A stretch of DNA of 64,000 nt from Pseudoalteromonas luteoviolacea NCIMB 1944 (GCF_001625565.1 NZ_AUXS01000016.1:310001-374000); one strand, 5' to 3'; positions 28,244 through 36,757 are shown, numbered from the stretch's first letter. Notes: a model not told the origin generated them from the letters alone. Numbers and translations are program-made.

Positions 28244-28547
28244 AAAGTAGCACTCCAAGGTTTGGTGGTATTTACAGCACAATCGAAAGAACATTTACCA
28301 ATTAAATTCATAAGGTTACATTTAATATAAGTGTTCAGTTAGAACTGAATCGATGTCTTCATTTGAAAAGAAGTTGCACAAATGATGCCTAAACTGAAAG
28401 CAGTGCTTATGGATCAGGAGATTACTATAAAAGATCACGATCTTACCGGCCGCTTTAAGTCAGGTGTCTCACTGACGAGGAATTAAGCAGCTCCAGTGAT
28501 TACTGAAGGTTTTGTTGTTTAAAAGCTGGGTGACTATTTTGGGGCTT
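28244..28547. other. Intergenic region
   Basis: About 300 bp without a credible gene. It includes a 34-codon frame starting at 28384 that has no supporting features. Confidence 0.3.
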
Positions 28548-28582
28548 AAAAAATAGGTCAGCGACTTTACAGCCGCTGACCT
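28548..28582 (-). terminator. Rho-independent terminator of tauE-like gene
   Basis: On the minus strand AGGTCAGCG and CGCTGACCT form a 9-bp stem followed by an A/T-run reading ATTTTTT, 29 bp past the stop of the transporter gene. Confidence 0.8.
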
Positions 28583-28610
28583 CTCGCAAAAATGTTTGTG
28601 TATATTCGCC

Positions 28611-29435
28611 CTACAAAAATAATTGTATTAGCATACGCATGCCTGTAATAAGCAATACGATAGAAAATACTTTCTTGAGCTTTGTTGCGTCTAATTTAGC
28701 TGCGAGTGATGCGCCAACTGGCGCAAATAACACGGTTAAAGGCACAATACATAGGAACGCAACTAGGTTCACAAGTCCGAACGTGCCGACAGGAGCATCA
28801 GCAGGTGACTGACCTAAAATGAGCATAGTCGCGGCTCCTGGCAAAGAGATAATTAACCCAATGGCAGCGGCTGTACCCACAGCTTTGTGAGCCGGGTAGT
28901 TATAAAGCGTGAGTAATGGAACAGAAATAGTACCGCCTCCAATGCCCACCATTGAGCTGAAAAACCCGATTGAGGTACTCATTGTTGCTTGTCCGGCTTT
29001 ACCGGGTAGTGATTGAAATAAAGCTGACTTGCCTGTTCGAAACATCATATTCAGGGCTGATAAAGTAGCGATCACACCAAATAGCCCAGTCAACCAAGTG
29101 CCGTTGATGCGAGTTACCAGCCAACTTCCTGCCAAAACGCCAATAAATATAAACACAGCCCAGCGCTTTAAAAGGTCAAAATCTACATTACCTTTTTGAT
29201 TGTGCGAGCGAATTGAGCTGATGGAGGTTGGAATAATTGTCGCTAACGAGGTCGCTGTTGCGATAACCATGGCCGACTCAGGCGATACGCCAAAGCTCTG
29301 AAAAACAAAAAATAGCACCGGCACTATCACAATACCGCCGCCTACCCCCAACAAACCAGCCAAAATGCCCGCAAATGCGCCAGTTGCAATCAGTGCGACA
29401 AGTGTTGAAGTATTATTGCTTAAAAACTCTATCAT
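28611..29435 (-). CDS. TauE/SafE family sulfur-compound transporter
   Basis: 274 residues from ATG 29435 (an upstream TTG at 29450 is possible; neither has a clear ribosome site). Eight membrane helices, with the two family repeats GAFAGILAGLLGVGGGIVIVP and SSMVGIGGGTISVPLL, identify TauE/SafE permeases. Members export sulfite, sulfoacetate or other organosulfur anions. It lies 88 bp after the MesD-like gene, with a hairpin between them, so it may be partly co-expressed with the methionine module, which would fit a role in sulfur balance. Confidence 0.88.
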   Translation of the reverse strand: MIEFLSNNTSTLVALIATGAFAGILAGLLGVGGGIVIVPVLFFVFQSFGVSPESAMVIATATSLATIIPTSISSIRSHNQKGNVDFDLLKRWAVFIFIGVLAGSWLVTRINGTWLTGLFGVIATLSALNMMFRTGKSALFQSLPGKAGQATMSTSIGFFSSMVGIGGGTISVPLLTLYNYPAHKAVGTAAAIGLIISLPGAATMLILGQSPADAPVGTFGLVNLVAFLCIVPLTVLFAPVGASLAAKLDATKLKKVFSIVLLITGMRMLIQLFL

Positions 29436-29466
29436 AGTGTGAATCAACAACGTTTAAATGAAATAA

Positions 29467-29501
29467 ATAAAACCAACAAACGGAAACCCCATTTGTTGGT
29501 T
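29467..29501 (-). terminator. Hairpin between mesD-like and tauE-like genes
   Basis: Arms AACCAACAAA and TTTGTTGGTT, followed on the minus strand by TTTTATTTATT. It should end or attenuate transcription from the methionine genes before tauE. Confidence 0.65.
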
Positions 29502-29523
29502 ATGTGAAAAACAAACGAAGAAA

Positions 29524-30552
29524 TTATGCAGAGAGCTCTTTTCTTACTATTTCAGCCCCAGCTGCTAAAGCCTGCAATTTGCCTCTCGCTACTTCTCGTG
29601 ATAACGGTGCCATACCGCAGTTTGTACTTGGGTAGAGCTTGTCGGCATCGACATATTTAAGTGCTTCGCGAATAGTGTCGGCGACTTCCTCTGGCGTTTC
29701 AATGTCATTGGTAGCTACATCAATAGCACCGACCATCACCTTCTTGCCTTTAAGTAATTCCAGTACTTCTAGAGGCACTCGACCGTTATGACATTCTAAA
29801 GAAATAATGTCGATGTTAGAGCGCTGGATTGCTGGAAAGGTTTTTTCATAGTGACGCCACTCATTGCCCAATGTTTTCTTCCAGTCGGTATTTGCTTTAA
29901 TGCCGTAGCCATAGCAAATGTGTACAGCGGTTTCGCACTTAAGCCCTTGGGTTGCGATTTCAAGAGCTTCTATACCCCACTCGTTCACTTCATCAAGGAA
30001 CACATTGAACGCAGGTTCATCAAATTGAATGATATTAACGCCAGCTGCTTCTAGCTCTTTTGCTTCTTCATTCAATGCTTTAGCAAATTCGAAAGCAAGG
30101 GTTTTACGATCTTGATAGTAATCATCATATAGCGTATCTACCATAGTCATCGGCCCAGGTAGCGCCCATTTGATTGGCTGCTGTGTTTGCGAGCGTAAAA
30201 ATTTTGCATCGTCAACAAACACCGGTTTTTGGCGGCTTACTGGGCCAATAACCCCCGGTACACTGGCGTCATAGCGGTCGCGAATTCTAACCGTTTTCTT
30301 ATTTTCAAAATCAACACCGCTTAAGTTTTCGATAAACGTAGTGACAAAATGCTGGCGGGTTTGCTCGCCGTCACTCACAATTTCGATACCTGCACTGTCT
30401 TGTTCTTGTAACGTGACTCTCAGTGCGTCTTTTTTACCGGCTATCAGTTCTTCGCCTTCTAATTTCCAAGGTGACCAAAGCTGTTCAGGTTGTGCTAGCC
30501 AAGACGGTTTTGGCAAACTTCCGGCGGTAGAGGTTGGGAATAGTTTTTTCAT
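29524..30552 (-). CDS. mesD: Short MetE-like methionine synthase (MesD type)
   Basis: 342 residues, about half of MetE: only the C-terminal catalytic barrel is present. The zinc ligands are seen in VHICYGYG (His, Cys), an internal Glu in ISLECHNG and the final Cys in STNCGMAPLS. The N-terminus has the family SxAGSLPKP. The protein lacks the N-terminal folate-binding half, so it probably does not use methyltetrahydrofolate polyglutamate. Its immediate neighbour is DUF1852, and this pair matches MesD/MesX of Acinetobacter-type bacteria, where MesX and oxygen were reported to be required. The reaction is methylation of homocysteine to methionine; the methyl donor is unknown to me. The gene is 24 bp after the DUF1852 gene, in the same operon. 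Confidence 0.87.
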   Translation of the reverse strand: MKKLFPTSTAGSLPKPSWLAQPEQLWSPWKLEGEELIAGKKDALRVTLQEQDSAGIEIVSDGEQTRQHFVTTFIENLSGVDFENKKTVRIRDRYDASVPGVIGPVSRQKPVFVDDAKFLRSQTQQPIKWALPGPMTMVDTLYDDYYQDRKTLAFEFAKALNEEAKELEAAGVNIIQFDEPAFNVFLDEVNEWGIEALEIATQGLKCETAVHICYGYGIKANTDWKKTLGNEWRHYEKTFPAIQRSNIDIISLECHNGRVPLEVLELLKGKKVMVGAIDVATNDIETPEEVADTIREALKYVDADKLYPSTNCGMAPLSREVARGKLQALAAGAEIVRKELSA

Positions 30553-30576
30553 AATTAATGCATCTATACCTTAAAA

Positions 30577-31563
30577 TCAGAATGACGGCTGAACAAAGTT
30601 AGCGGCCCACTTTTCCAGTGTTGACTGGTGTCGCTGAATAAAATTATCTTCGCACCACTTGCCTTGTTCAATCGCAAGGCGAGCGCGCTCTTCTCGGTCA
30701 TAAACCACTTGCGTTAAAGAGCAGTCTAAGTTCTTCAGGCTTGGCTTATAAGTTTCACCAGCGGTAGAGTTAGCGTTATAAATCTCTGGGCGATAAATCT
30801 TCTGGAAAGTTTCCATGGTGCTCAGCGTACTGATCAGCTCCAATGTGCTGTAATCGTTTAACAGATCACCGAAGAAAAAGAATGCATACGGAGCAACACT
30901 GTTTTCAGGCATAAAGTAACGAACTTCCATACCCATTGTTTTGAAATACTGCTCAGTCAGTGATGATTCATTCGGCGTATATTCAACACCCAAAATCGGA
31001 TGTGTATTACTTGTACGATGATAGGTTTTATTGTCAGATACACTTAAGCAAATGACAGGCGGCTTACTAAAGTTTTCTTTGTAAGCACTTGAATTAATGA
31101 AATCTTGAAACATTTTACCGTGCAATTCACCATAGTTATCTGGCACAGAAAACTGATCTTTCCCTTCATTGTGTTTACGTAGTAGCACGCTAAAATCGTA
31201 GTCGCGTACATACGATGAGAAATTGTTACCCACAATACCTTCAATACGTCTGTTCGTATGGTGGTCAACTATGTATGTTTTTAATACTTCGATAGTAGGA
31301 AACGTTTCGCCATTGCCCTCAACATCAATGTCCACATGCACAATATCAATTTCAACTGAGTAACGGTCTTTGTTTGGGTTATCCCAATTTGCCAGACTAT
31401 TAAAACAGTTATTGATCATGTTAATTGCTTTACGCAGGTTTTCTTGACGTACTTCACCGCGAGCCAAATTAGCAAAGTTTGTAGTAAGGCGCGTATCGTT
31501 CGAAGGTGAATAGTGCTCATCAAATCGAATGGTCTTAATGGAATAGGTGAAATCGCTGCTCAT
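30577..31563 (-). CDS. mesX: DUF1852 protein (MesX type), partner of MesD
   Basis: 328 residues. The family is recognised from the start (TIRFDEHYSPSNDTRLTTNF, AxLARGxxRQENLRKAIxMI) and the ending (LDCSLTQVVYDREERARLAI). No catalytic motif can be assigned. It is the first gene of the operon and directly precedes the MesD-type synthase, a conserved pairing. Its promoter lies between 31564 and about 31700 and contains a 19-bp palindrome, the likely site for the MetR-like regulator encoded divergently about 580 bp away. It probably cooperates with MesD in an oxygen-dependent methyl transfer. Confidence 0.85.
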   Translation of the reverse strand: MSSDFTYSIKTIRFDEHYSPSNDTRLTTNFANLARGEVRQENLRKAINMINNCFNSLANWDNPNKDRYSVEIDIVHVDIDVEGNGETFPTIEVLKTYIVDHHTNRRIEGIVGNNFSSYVRDYDFSVLLRKHNEGKDQFSVPDNYGELHGKMFQDFINSSAYKENFSKPPVICLSVSDNKTYHRTSNTHPILGVEYTPNESSLTEQYFKTMGMEVRYFMPENSVAPYAFFFFGDLLNDYSTLELISTLSTMETFQKIYRPEIYNANSTAGETYKPSLKNLDCSLTQVVYDREERARLAIEQGKWCEDNFIQRHQSTLEKWAANFVQPSF

Positions 31564-31667
31564 AATATTGTGGTGTCCCTAGCTTAAAAATTAAATCTGG
31601 CCTCAAAAGTAATGAAGCGATTCTATGATGAATAATCCATGATTAATATTGATTTAATTTTATGAAC

Positions 31668-31686
31668 CTATGAGTTTTGCTCATAG
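31668..31686. promoter_or_regulatory. Palindromic operator upstream of mesX (MetR-like box)
   Basis: CTATGAG TTTTG CTCATAG is a perfect 7-bp inverted repeat with a 5-base spacer, 105 bp before the mesX start. Its core TGAGttttgCTCA has the layout of the MetR box TGAAnnnnnTTCA. A copy matching at 16 of 19 positions lies at 33060-33078. Confidence 0.65.
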
Positions 31687-32144
31687 TATTATGTTAACGG
31701 AGAGAATACACAAACGTACTGGAATTGTTAATCACAGTGAGTGATAAGCTGGGGTGGTAATTAATTCCATGTTTAGTGATGCTGTTTTATGAGCAAAGCC
31801 GTTGGCTTTTTAAGTATGCTTGCAATAGTTCGAAACAGCGTGTTATCACTGAAAAGTTGTTTAACTACGTGAAGGACAGCGCTTTGCGCCCACAGTAGAA
31901 TATGCAGTACAACGAGCGCCGCGTTTAGGTCATTTTTCATTTCTCTAATGCAGGCAAACCGGGGGCTTTTATCTTTTCGTGACTTTTAATTGTTTGTGCA
32001 AATGGATATCAGAGTTCGATAAGAGAATAGAGAAATCAATTTTTGAGGCCAACATCACACTTGTCATTTCACCGCGACATGGCTCGCAACAAGAATGTAA
32101 TAACAGGTAGTTATAGCCATTAGGAAGAGCTAATGGCTGTTGAT
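31687..32144. other. Gene-poor region between mesX promoter and metR-like gene
   Basis: It holds the small candidate frame and one extra half-site (TTATGAGCAAA at 31788-31798) matching the operator. Otherwise nothing is recognised. Confidence 0.35.
31773..31940 (-). CDS. Candidate small protein, 55 aa
   Basis: A frame of 56 codons starting MKNDLNAALVVLHILLWAQS, with a hydrophobic helix and a basic tail. It lies between the LysR gene and mesX, on the same strand as both. The ribosome site is weak (AGAG). It may be a short membrane protein or a chance frame. Confidence 0.3.
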   Translation of the reverse strand: MKNDLNAALVVLHILLWAQSAVLHVVKQLFSDNTLFRTIASILKKPTALLIKQHH

Positions 32145-33053
32145 TTACTCCGAGTCTATAGCCACCGGATGCTTGTAACTGTGCGCCATTTTGATAAAAG
32201 CTCCGAGGTAATCAATATTACTATCCCCTTCGCGAGTACCTAAATAAATTTGTTTCGCGATGCCATTTTTACCTAAACGCACAGCTGATAATGGTAATTT
32301 TACGCTGTACTCCTCTGCCAGCCAGCGTGGTAATGCCGCAACACCTCGACCACATGCAACCATTTGCAACATGATGTCGGTGGTTTCAACGGTTTTATGT
32401 TGTTTAGGGATCACTTGATCTGGATTGAGGAACTGCGTGTAAATATCAAGGCGATCTTTTGATACTGGGTAGGTAAATAATACTTGGTTTCTAAGATCTT
32501 CAGCCTTAGCAAATTTTTGCGCTGTTAATTCATGATCTTTTGGAACAACGAGCACTTGCTCATAATCAAATACTGGCTCAAAGACCAGACCACTTTTAAA
32601 ATAGGGATCAGGTGTTACCAGCAGATCTATTTCGTAATCTAACAGAGCACCTACTCCACCGAATTGAAATTTTTGTTTAACATCTACGTCAACACCCGGC
32701 CAGGTTTCTAAAAAAGGCGACACCACCTTTAATAGCCATTGATAGCAAGGGTGACATTCCATACCGATCCGCAATGTGCCGCGCTCGCCCATGGCGATTT
32801 GTTTTAATCTTTCTTCAGCACCGCTCAATAGTGGAAGCGCACGGTTTGCGATATTAAGCAGATAATGGCCTGCTTGTGTTAGCCTTAAACTTCTTCCGTC
32901 ACGTACCCAGACTGCAGTCCCTAGATTGTCTTCCAGTTTACGCATGGTATGACTTAAAGCCGATTGTGTTACACAGAGCTCTTTTGCTGCGGCAGTAAGA
33001 GATCCTTGCTGATGGACAGCATGAATGATACGAAGGTGGATACGTTCTAACAT
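32145..33053 (-). CDS. metR: MetR-like LysR-family regulator
   Basis: 302 residues. An N-terminal winged helix-turn-helix (about 1-60, LTAAAKELCVTQSALSHTMR) is followed by a periplasmic-binding-like effector domain. The segment RIGMECHPCYQWLLKVV aligns with the homocysteine-sensing start of E. coli MetR (xxVECHxCxQWL), which makes MetR the best class. It lies upstream of the mesX-mesD operon on the same strand and divergent from the reductase gene. Palindromic boxes sit in both promoters, and one is only 6 bp before its own start codon, so autoregulation is likely. Paralogs of MetR are common in this order, so the symbol is tentative. Confidence 0.8.
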   Translation of the reverse strand: MLERIHLRIIHAVHQQGSLTAAAKELCVTQSALSHTMRKLEDNLGTAVWVRDGRSLRLTQAGHYLLNIANRALPLLSGAEERLKQIAMGERGTLRIGMECHPCYQWLLKVVSPFLETWPGVDVDVKQKFQFGGVGALLDYEIDLLVTPDPYFKSGLVFEPVFDYEQVLVVPKDHELTAQKFAKAEDLRNQVLFTYPVSKDRLDIYTQFLNPDQVIPKQHKTVETTDIMLQMVACGRGVAALPRWLAEEYSVKLPLSAVRLGKNGIAKQIYLGTREGDSNIDYLGAFIKMAHSYKHPVAIDSE

Positions 33054-33059
33054 TTTTAA

Positions 33060-33078
33060 TTATGAGCAAAATTAATAG
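33060..33078. promoter_or_regulatory. Operator between metR-like and reductase genes
   Basis: TTATGAGCAAAATTAATAG matches the reverse complement of the mesX palindrome (CTATGAGCAAAACTCATAG) at 16 of 19 positions. It lies just upstream of the metR-like start and 93 bp upstream of the reductase start. Confidence 0.6.
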
Positions 33079-33170
33079 ATTGTTTATAATATATCATTAT
33101 CTCTCATCTATAAACTCATCTAAACTAGCGCCAATTAAATAATCCATACGATTAAATGTAGGTTTAGAAA

Positions 33171-33953
33171 ATGAAAAATGAAGCTAAAACGCCCCCTGTT
33201 GCACATCATGACGTTTTTGTAACCAAGTTAGAGTCACTGAATAAACACACCTTTCAAATTGAGCTCTTAGCACCTGAAGGAAGCGTATTGGACTATAAGT
33301 CAGGGCAATATTTGAAGCTCAAACTTGATGTGAATCATGATGGCAAACCATTGTGGCTTTCATACACAATTTCCAGCCGTTTAGATGCTGATAAAGCGAA
33401 TAAAGTGTGTCTAATCATCCAAGTTACCAGTGATTTTTCAGGTAAAGTTGTTGACTGCTTGTTTGCTGCCAAAGCAAATAATCAGCCAGTTGCTATCATG
33501 CTCGCAATGGGAAATGCGTTTTTACAGACCAATATTGACCAGCCTCATTTATTTGTCGCTGCAGGCTCTGGTATATCCAAGATAAAATGTATTACTGAAG
33601 AGCTTTTGCATCGAAACCCTGAAGCCAATATCAATATTTACTGGTCCAATCGTCATAGCGATGACTTTTTTCTTTTGGAGCAATTTCATGATTGGGCGAC
33701 TGCGCATAAAAACCTAAATTTCAATACGATTTTAGAGTCGGCTCAGTCGGGTTGGACAGGAAGAACAGGCTTTCTCTACGAAGTGATACAACAAGATTAT
33801 TCTGATCTTAAGGATACACATGCTTATTTGTGTGGCTCAACACAAATGGTTTATGGCACGATTGACCAGCTAAACTCTATAGGCTTACAAGAGCTAAATT
33901 GCTATTCAGACGTTTTTGAGTTTTCACCTAGAACCGAAAAGCTAGAAGCGTAA
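33171..33953 (+). CDS. NAD(P)H-flavin/ferredoxin reductase-like protein
   Basis: 260 residues of the ferredoxin-NADP reductase superfamily. FAD-binding barrel (about 10-115): KSGQYLKLKL and LSYTISSR in place of RxYSxxS. NAD(P) domain (about 120-260): FVAAGSGISKIKCITEELL, then YLCGSTQMVYGTIDQL, then a CYSDVFEF end resembling CDxF. No 2Fe-2S domain is present, so it is of the Fre flavin-reductase type. Divergent from the MetR-like gene and sharing its operator, it probably supplies reduced flavin to the oxygen-dependent MesX/MesD step; this is an inference. Start: weak AGG about 10 bases before the ATG. Confidence 0.8.
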   Translation: MKNEAKTPPVAHHDVFVTKLESLNKHTFQIELLAPEGSVLDYKSGQYLKLKLDVNHDGKPLWLSYTISSRLDADKANKVCLIIQVTSDFSGKVVDCLFAAKANNQPVAIMLAMGNAFLQTNIDQPHLFVAAGSGISKIKCITEELLHRNPEANINIYWSNRHSDDFFLLEQFHDWATAHKNLNFNTILESAQSGWTGRTGFLYEVIQQDYSDLKDTHAYLCGSTQMVYGTIDQLNSIGLQELNCYSDVFEFSPRTEKLEA

Positions 33954-33985
33954 ACCAATTCAGATAATTTAAAGCTAAAAGTGCT

Positions 33986-34025
33986 TTCAAGTAACCGCCA
34001 AATATGCTTTTTGTGGTTACTTGAA
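33986..34025. terminator. Long hairpin at the chromosome/integron border
   Basis: Perfect 11-bp arms TTCAAGTAACC / GGTTACTTGAA, extended by CCAAA/TTTG, with TTTTTG in the loop. Placed 32 bp after the reductase stop, it probably ends that transcript and also faces the last integron cassette. Confidence 0.65.
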
Positions 34026-34035
34026 GGGGTGACTA

Positions 34036-34090
34036 ATTGTTGGCTAACCCACGTAGTAGAGCAGGATCGAGCCAACCGTTACGGATCCGA
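34036..34090 (-). other. Truncated attC site, left end of integron
   Basis: Inner arms GTTGGCT (34039-34045) and AGCCAAC (34070-34076) match the other attC sites. The cassette stop codon (34079-34081) overlaps it. The outer simple site is missing and the hairpin follows, so the array seems cut here. Confidence 0.6.
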
Positions 34091-35206
34091 CTTTAAAGCT
34101 TTTTTATATTCAATTAAATAATCAAAAACCTTATTTGAAATCGATTCTAACTTTGGTTGAGTATTTTTCCCTGCCACATTTGTCACAACGAAAATACCAA
34201 TTTTTTTCTTTGGGTAAATGGCTAGCCAACTAGATGTGCCCATTGAGCCGCCACTTTGATAGAGCATTAGTTCATTTGAATCATCTTTAGCTGTATACCA
34301 ATAAAATGCCTTGCCATGACCCGTCCAGCTCTCATCTAATAGTTGATGAGAAATTGCCACCTCAGGCTCTGAAGAAAATTGATGTTGCATATACCGCGTG
34401 ACAGACTCAAGGTTTGAAGTTAATCCCCCACCAGCAAGCCAATATGGACTAGCCAAGGGCATTTGATTGCCATTTCCATCTGATCCGACTGTAACTTCGC
34501 TTACTTCGGAGTCTGTGCGTCTGAATTTTGTGCCTCGCTCTCCAGACTTACTCGTGATTATTTCATAAACCAGTAATTCAAATGGCTTTTGGTAAACAGA
34601 TTCCAGAATATATCCAGCTAAATTTGTACCGACGCTTGAATATAGATAGTCCTCGCCTGGTGTAGAGTTCAGTTTTACTTTTTTAAGGTCATCAAAGTAG
34701 TCACTTCTAGAATATTTTGATATTTTTTCAAAATATCTGCCTTGCTCAATATCTTCGCGACTGGCAGCAAAATTGCTAGGCAGCCCACTGGTATGCGTCA
34801 AAAGGTGTCGTAAAGTTATATACTGGTTGGACAGTTCTAAGTTTTTATATTCGTTATTTTTAAGGTAATGGCGGATATCTTTATCAAGCTCAACTTTCCC
34901 GTCGTGAATAGCCTTAGCAACAGCTAAACCTGTATAAGTTTTGGTTAACGAGCCAATTTCATATATTGTTTGGTTGTTAGGCGTGTCTCCATTGCTTAAC
35001 GTCCCAACATGATATTGGTAAGTATTTTCTGAGTCTACGACAGAAATTGAGACCACCTGCCCAACATTTCCATCAATAAATTCAATGATTTCATCTTTCG
35101 TATTGGATTCAAAATCAATTGCATCATGACTTTTGCATGAGGTCAAAACTGTTATTAATGAAATAGCCAATAACGATGATATAGTTTGAGTTATTAATCG
35201 GCTCAT
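34079..35206 (-). CDS. Beta-lactamase-fold serine hydrolase, lipoprotein (cassette)
   Basis: 375 residues. A lipoprotein signal (MSRLITQTISSLLAISLITV then LTSC, lipid Cys24) precedes a class C beta-lactamase/D-Ala-D-Ala carboxypeptidase fold with SxxK as S86LTK89, the second motif YSS in place of YxN (YLYSSVGTN), and HxG-like QSGGSMG. The Tyr in YSS is the general base; loss of Asn is common in esterase-like members, so the substrate may be a peptide or ester and not a beta-lactam. It is the last cassette of the array, with a cut attC directly after it. Confidence 0.85.
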   Translation of the reverse strand: MSRLITQTISSLLAISLITVLTSCKSHDAIDFESNTKDEIIEFIDGNVGQVVSISVVDSENTYQYHVGTLSNGDTPNNQTIYEIGSLTKTYTGLAVAKAIHDGKVELDKDIRHYLKNNEYKNLELSNQYITLRHLLTHTSGLPSNFAASREDIEQGRYFEKISKYSRSDYFDDLKKVKLNSTPGEDYLYSSVGTNLAGYILESVYQKPFELLVYEIITSKSGERGTKFRRTDSEVSEVTVGSDGNGNQMPLASPYWLAGGGLTSNLESVTRYMQHQFSSEPEVAISHQLLDESWTGHGKAFYWYTAKDDSNELMLYQSGGSMGTSSWLAIYPKKKIGIFVVTNVAGKNTQPKLESISNKVFDYLIEYKKALKSDP

Positions 35207-35290
35207 TACTTTCCTTTTAAAATCACTAAAATCATTCTTTAGACGAAAAAATTGGCTAAAAGGTTTAAAGGCTGAGTCAAATTATCTGAT

Positions 35291-35375
35291 TAATGCTGAA
35301 AATAAACGGCTAAAACATAGTCGGCTAGAATAAGCGCAAGCCTGCAGTTTTACGTCCATTTTTTAATTAACTTGT
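35291..35375 (-). other. attC site
   Basis: Inner arms CGGCTAAAAC and GCAAGCCTG around a loop, with outer ends TAATGCTG and TTAATTAACTTGT. It is degenerate but aligns with the other attC sites. It lies directly downstream of the small membrane-protein gene. Confidence 0.6.
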
Positions 35376-35382
35376 GATGTAT

Positions 35383-35751
35383 TTATTGGCTACAGCCTAC
35401 CAAATTGCTTTTACTAACGATGAGCACAAACCGTTTATTGAATTCACTGTTTGTTAAATAACCACAAGTTCCAGTTATTGTATTACCGTCAATTTTAAAT
35501 GAATAATTATAACTACCATCATTTTGAGAGAGTGAATGGTAAATGGTGTTTTCTTGCTTGTGTCCAATAGAGCCAAAATTCAAACGACTCTCAGGCAAAC
35601 GAACAATGGCCTCTGTTATAACGTTCTCTGATTCATTTATGACAGTAACACTTGGTTTAATAAAGAAATACAGATGATAAAAAGCAATAACAATAAAAGG
35701 GATAGCCACTGTTATCTTAATAAGCTGATTCAACAATAATCTCGATAGCAC
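35383..35751 (-). CDS. Small membrane-anchored cassette protein
   Basis: 122 residues, not recognised. GTG start at 35751 with a purine-rich AGGGGG 4 bases upstream. One N-terminal helix (IKITVAIPFIVIAFYHLYFF) and a periplasmic beta-rich domain with a possible Cys pair (GTCGYL, VGCSQ). It starts 8 bp past the stop of the next gene upstream with no attC between, so the two probably share one cassette. Confidence 0.55.
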   Translation of the reverse strand: MLSRLLLNQLIKITVAIPFIVIAFYHLYFFIKPSVTVINESENVITEAIVRLPESRLNFGSIGHKQENTIYHSLSQNDGSYNYSFKIDGNTITGTCGYLTNSEFNKRFVLIVSKSNLVGCSQ

Positions 35752-35759
35752 AGAGCCCC

Positions 35760-36284
35760 CTAACCAGCCGGGCCTTTGCTTGGCGTCGCTTGAACTTGAT
35801 TGTTATGTTCCAACGCGCCTTTCATTGCTTGTTTAACTTTTGGGTTCTTAAGCAAGTCTTCATAACCATCAAGCATTGATTCTATTTTATTTTTCGGAAT
35901 TCGCTCAGCGCTTGGCTTTGAATAAAACTTCATAGCTGCTTGAAATCGAGTCATGGAAACTCTCATGATTGAAGAAATCAACTCGTTGTTATCATGAATT
36001 TTGGTGATATCAAAGCAACCTTTAAGTTTCGTTTTTTCTTTGTCATCTTCACTTTTATATTCGTCTACACTCAAAGTCCAAGCGGACCAATCAATATCTT
36101 GATCAGGAAAACGCTTATCCAAGTTCTCAAATAGTTGCGGAGCAAACACGTTCTGTAATATGAACTTACCCTTGTCTTTATCAATTCTACTTACTTCATA
36201 AGACAGGCATGAAGCAAGTGGAGCTGGTTCTTGCGCCTCACTGAAATAACTAAAAAACATCAATACGATATAGAATGTGCGCAA
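35760..36284 (-). CDS. Secreted cassette protein, unknown
   Basis: 174 residues from a TTG at 36284. AAGGAGG lies 4 bases upstream, and the signal peptide (RTFYIVLMFFSYFSEA) starts here. A start farther upstream at 36317 would lie inside the attC of the preceding cassette. The mature part has Cys at LASCLSYEV and KGCFDITK. Not recognised. In a two-gene cassette with the membrane protein downstream. Confidence 0.6.
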   Translation of the reverse strand: MRTFYIVLMFFSYFSEAQEPAPLASCLSYEVSRIDKDKGKFILQNVFAPQLFENLDKRFPDQDIDWSAWTLSVDEYKSEDDKEKTKLKGCFDITKIHDNNELISSIMRVSMTRFQAAMKFYSKPSAERIPKNKIESMLDGYEDLLKNPKVKQAMKGALEHNNQVQATPSKGPAG

Positions 36285-36296
36285 GCTTCCTCCTTG

Positions 36297-36393
36297 TAAC
36301 GCCTCGTTAAGAGGCAATAAAATAGTTGGCTAAAACTAGCGACGAAGGAGCGCGAGCCAACTTTTACGCGTCCGTTTTGAGCACTTTGTTAGG
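36297..36393 (-). other. attC site, well preserved
   Basis: 97 bp on the minus strand, from CCTAACAAAG to GAGGCGTTA. The inner arms AGTTGGCT and TAGCCAACT enclose a hairpin loop. The ends carry R'' (CTAACAA) and R' (GCGTTA) simple sites. It follows the 116-aa cassette gene. Confidence 0.85.
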
Positions 36394-36394
36394 A

Positions 36395-36745
36395 CTACTT
36401 TTCAGCGAAGTCTCTAAATATGACCTCAATAAAAGAGCCAATTGCATTAAACCCAACAAACCAATGTTTAAAATGCTCCTCTGGCGTTATTTCACCACAC
36501 TTAATTAAATTTGCCAGTAACTCTGAATTTAGGACTTCGTAAACTCGATCATCACTTAAATCAGAAACAATGCATTCGTCGCTACTTAGAAACTTAAAAT
36601 GGGGTACGTCAAAGAAGTTAAGTTGAACATCTTCATTCATCCAATTTTTGAACCGAACGCTTAAATCAAAGTTACTCCATTCAACCATAGGCTGCTCTGC
36701 ACAGTCGGCAGTTGATGAGTTTAAATTTATCGATTTAACTTTCAT
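36395..36745 (-). CDS. Cassette protein, unknown
   Basis: 116 residues, soluble, acidic, not recognised. It has a hydrophobic core helix (HFKHWFVGFNAIGSFIEVIF) near the C-terminus, ending about 1 bp before attC, as usual in cassettes. Ribosome site not clear. Confidence 0.55.
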   Translation of the reverse strand: MKVKSINLNSSTADCAEQPMVEWSNFDLSVRFKNWMNEDVQLNFFDVPHFKFLSSDECIVSDLSDDRVYEVLNSELLANLIKCGEITPEEHFKHWFVGFNAIGSFIEVIFRDFAEK

Positions 36746-36757
36746 TTATCAGTAGCC

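Noticed and set aside
28384..28488. 34-codon frame after the DUF642-like gene
   Set aside because: Too short, no conserved features, no ribosome site.
34079..35206. Antibiotic resistance cassette (class C beta-lactamase)
   Set aside because: SxxK is present, but the second motif is YSS in place of YxN and the protein is a lipoprotein; esterase or peptidase activity is equally likely.
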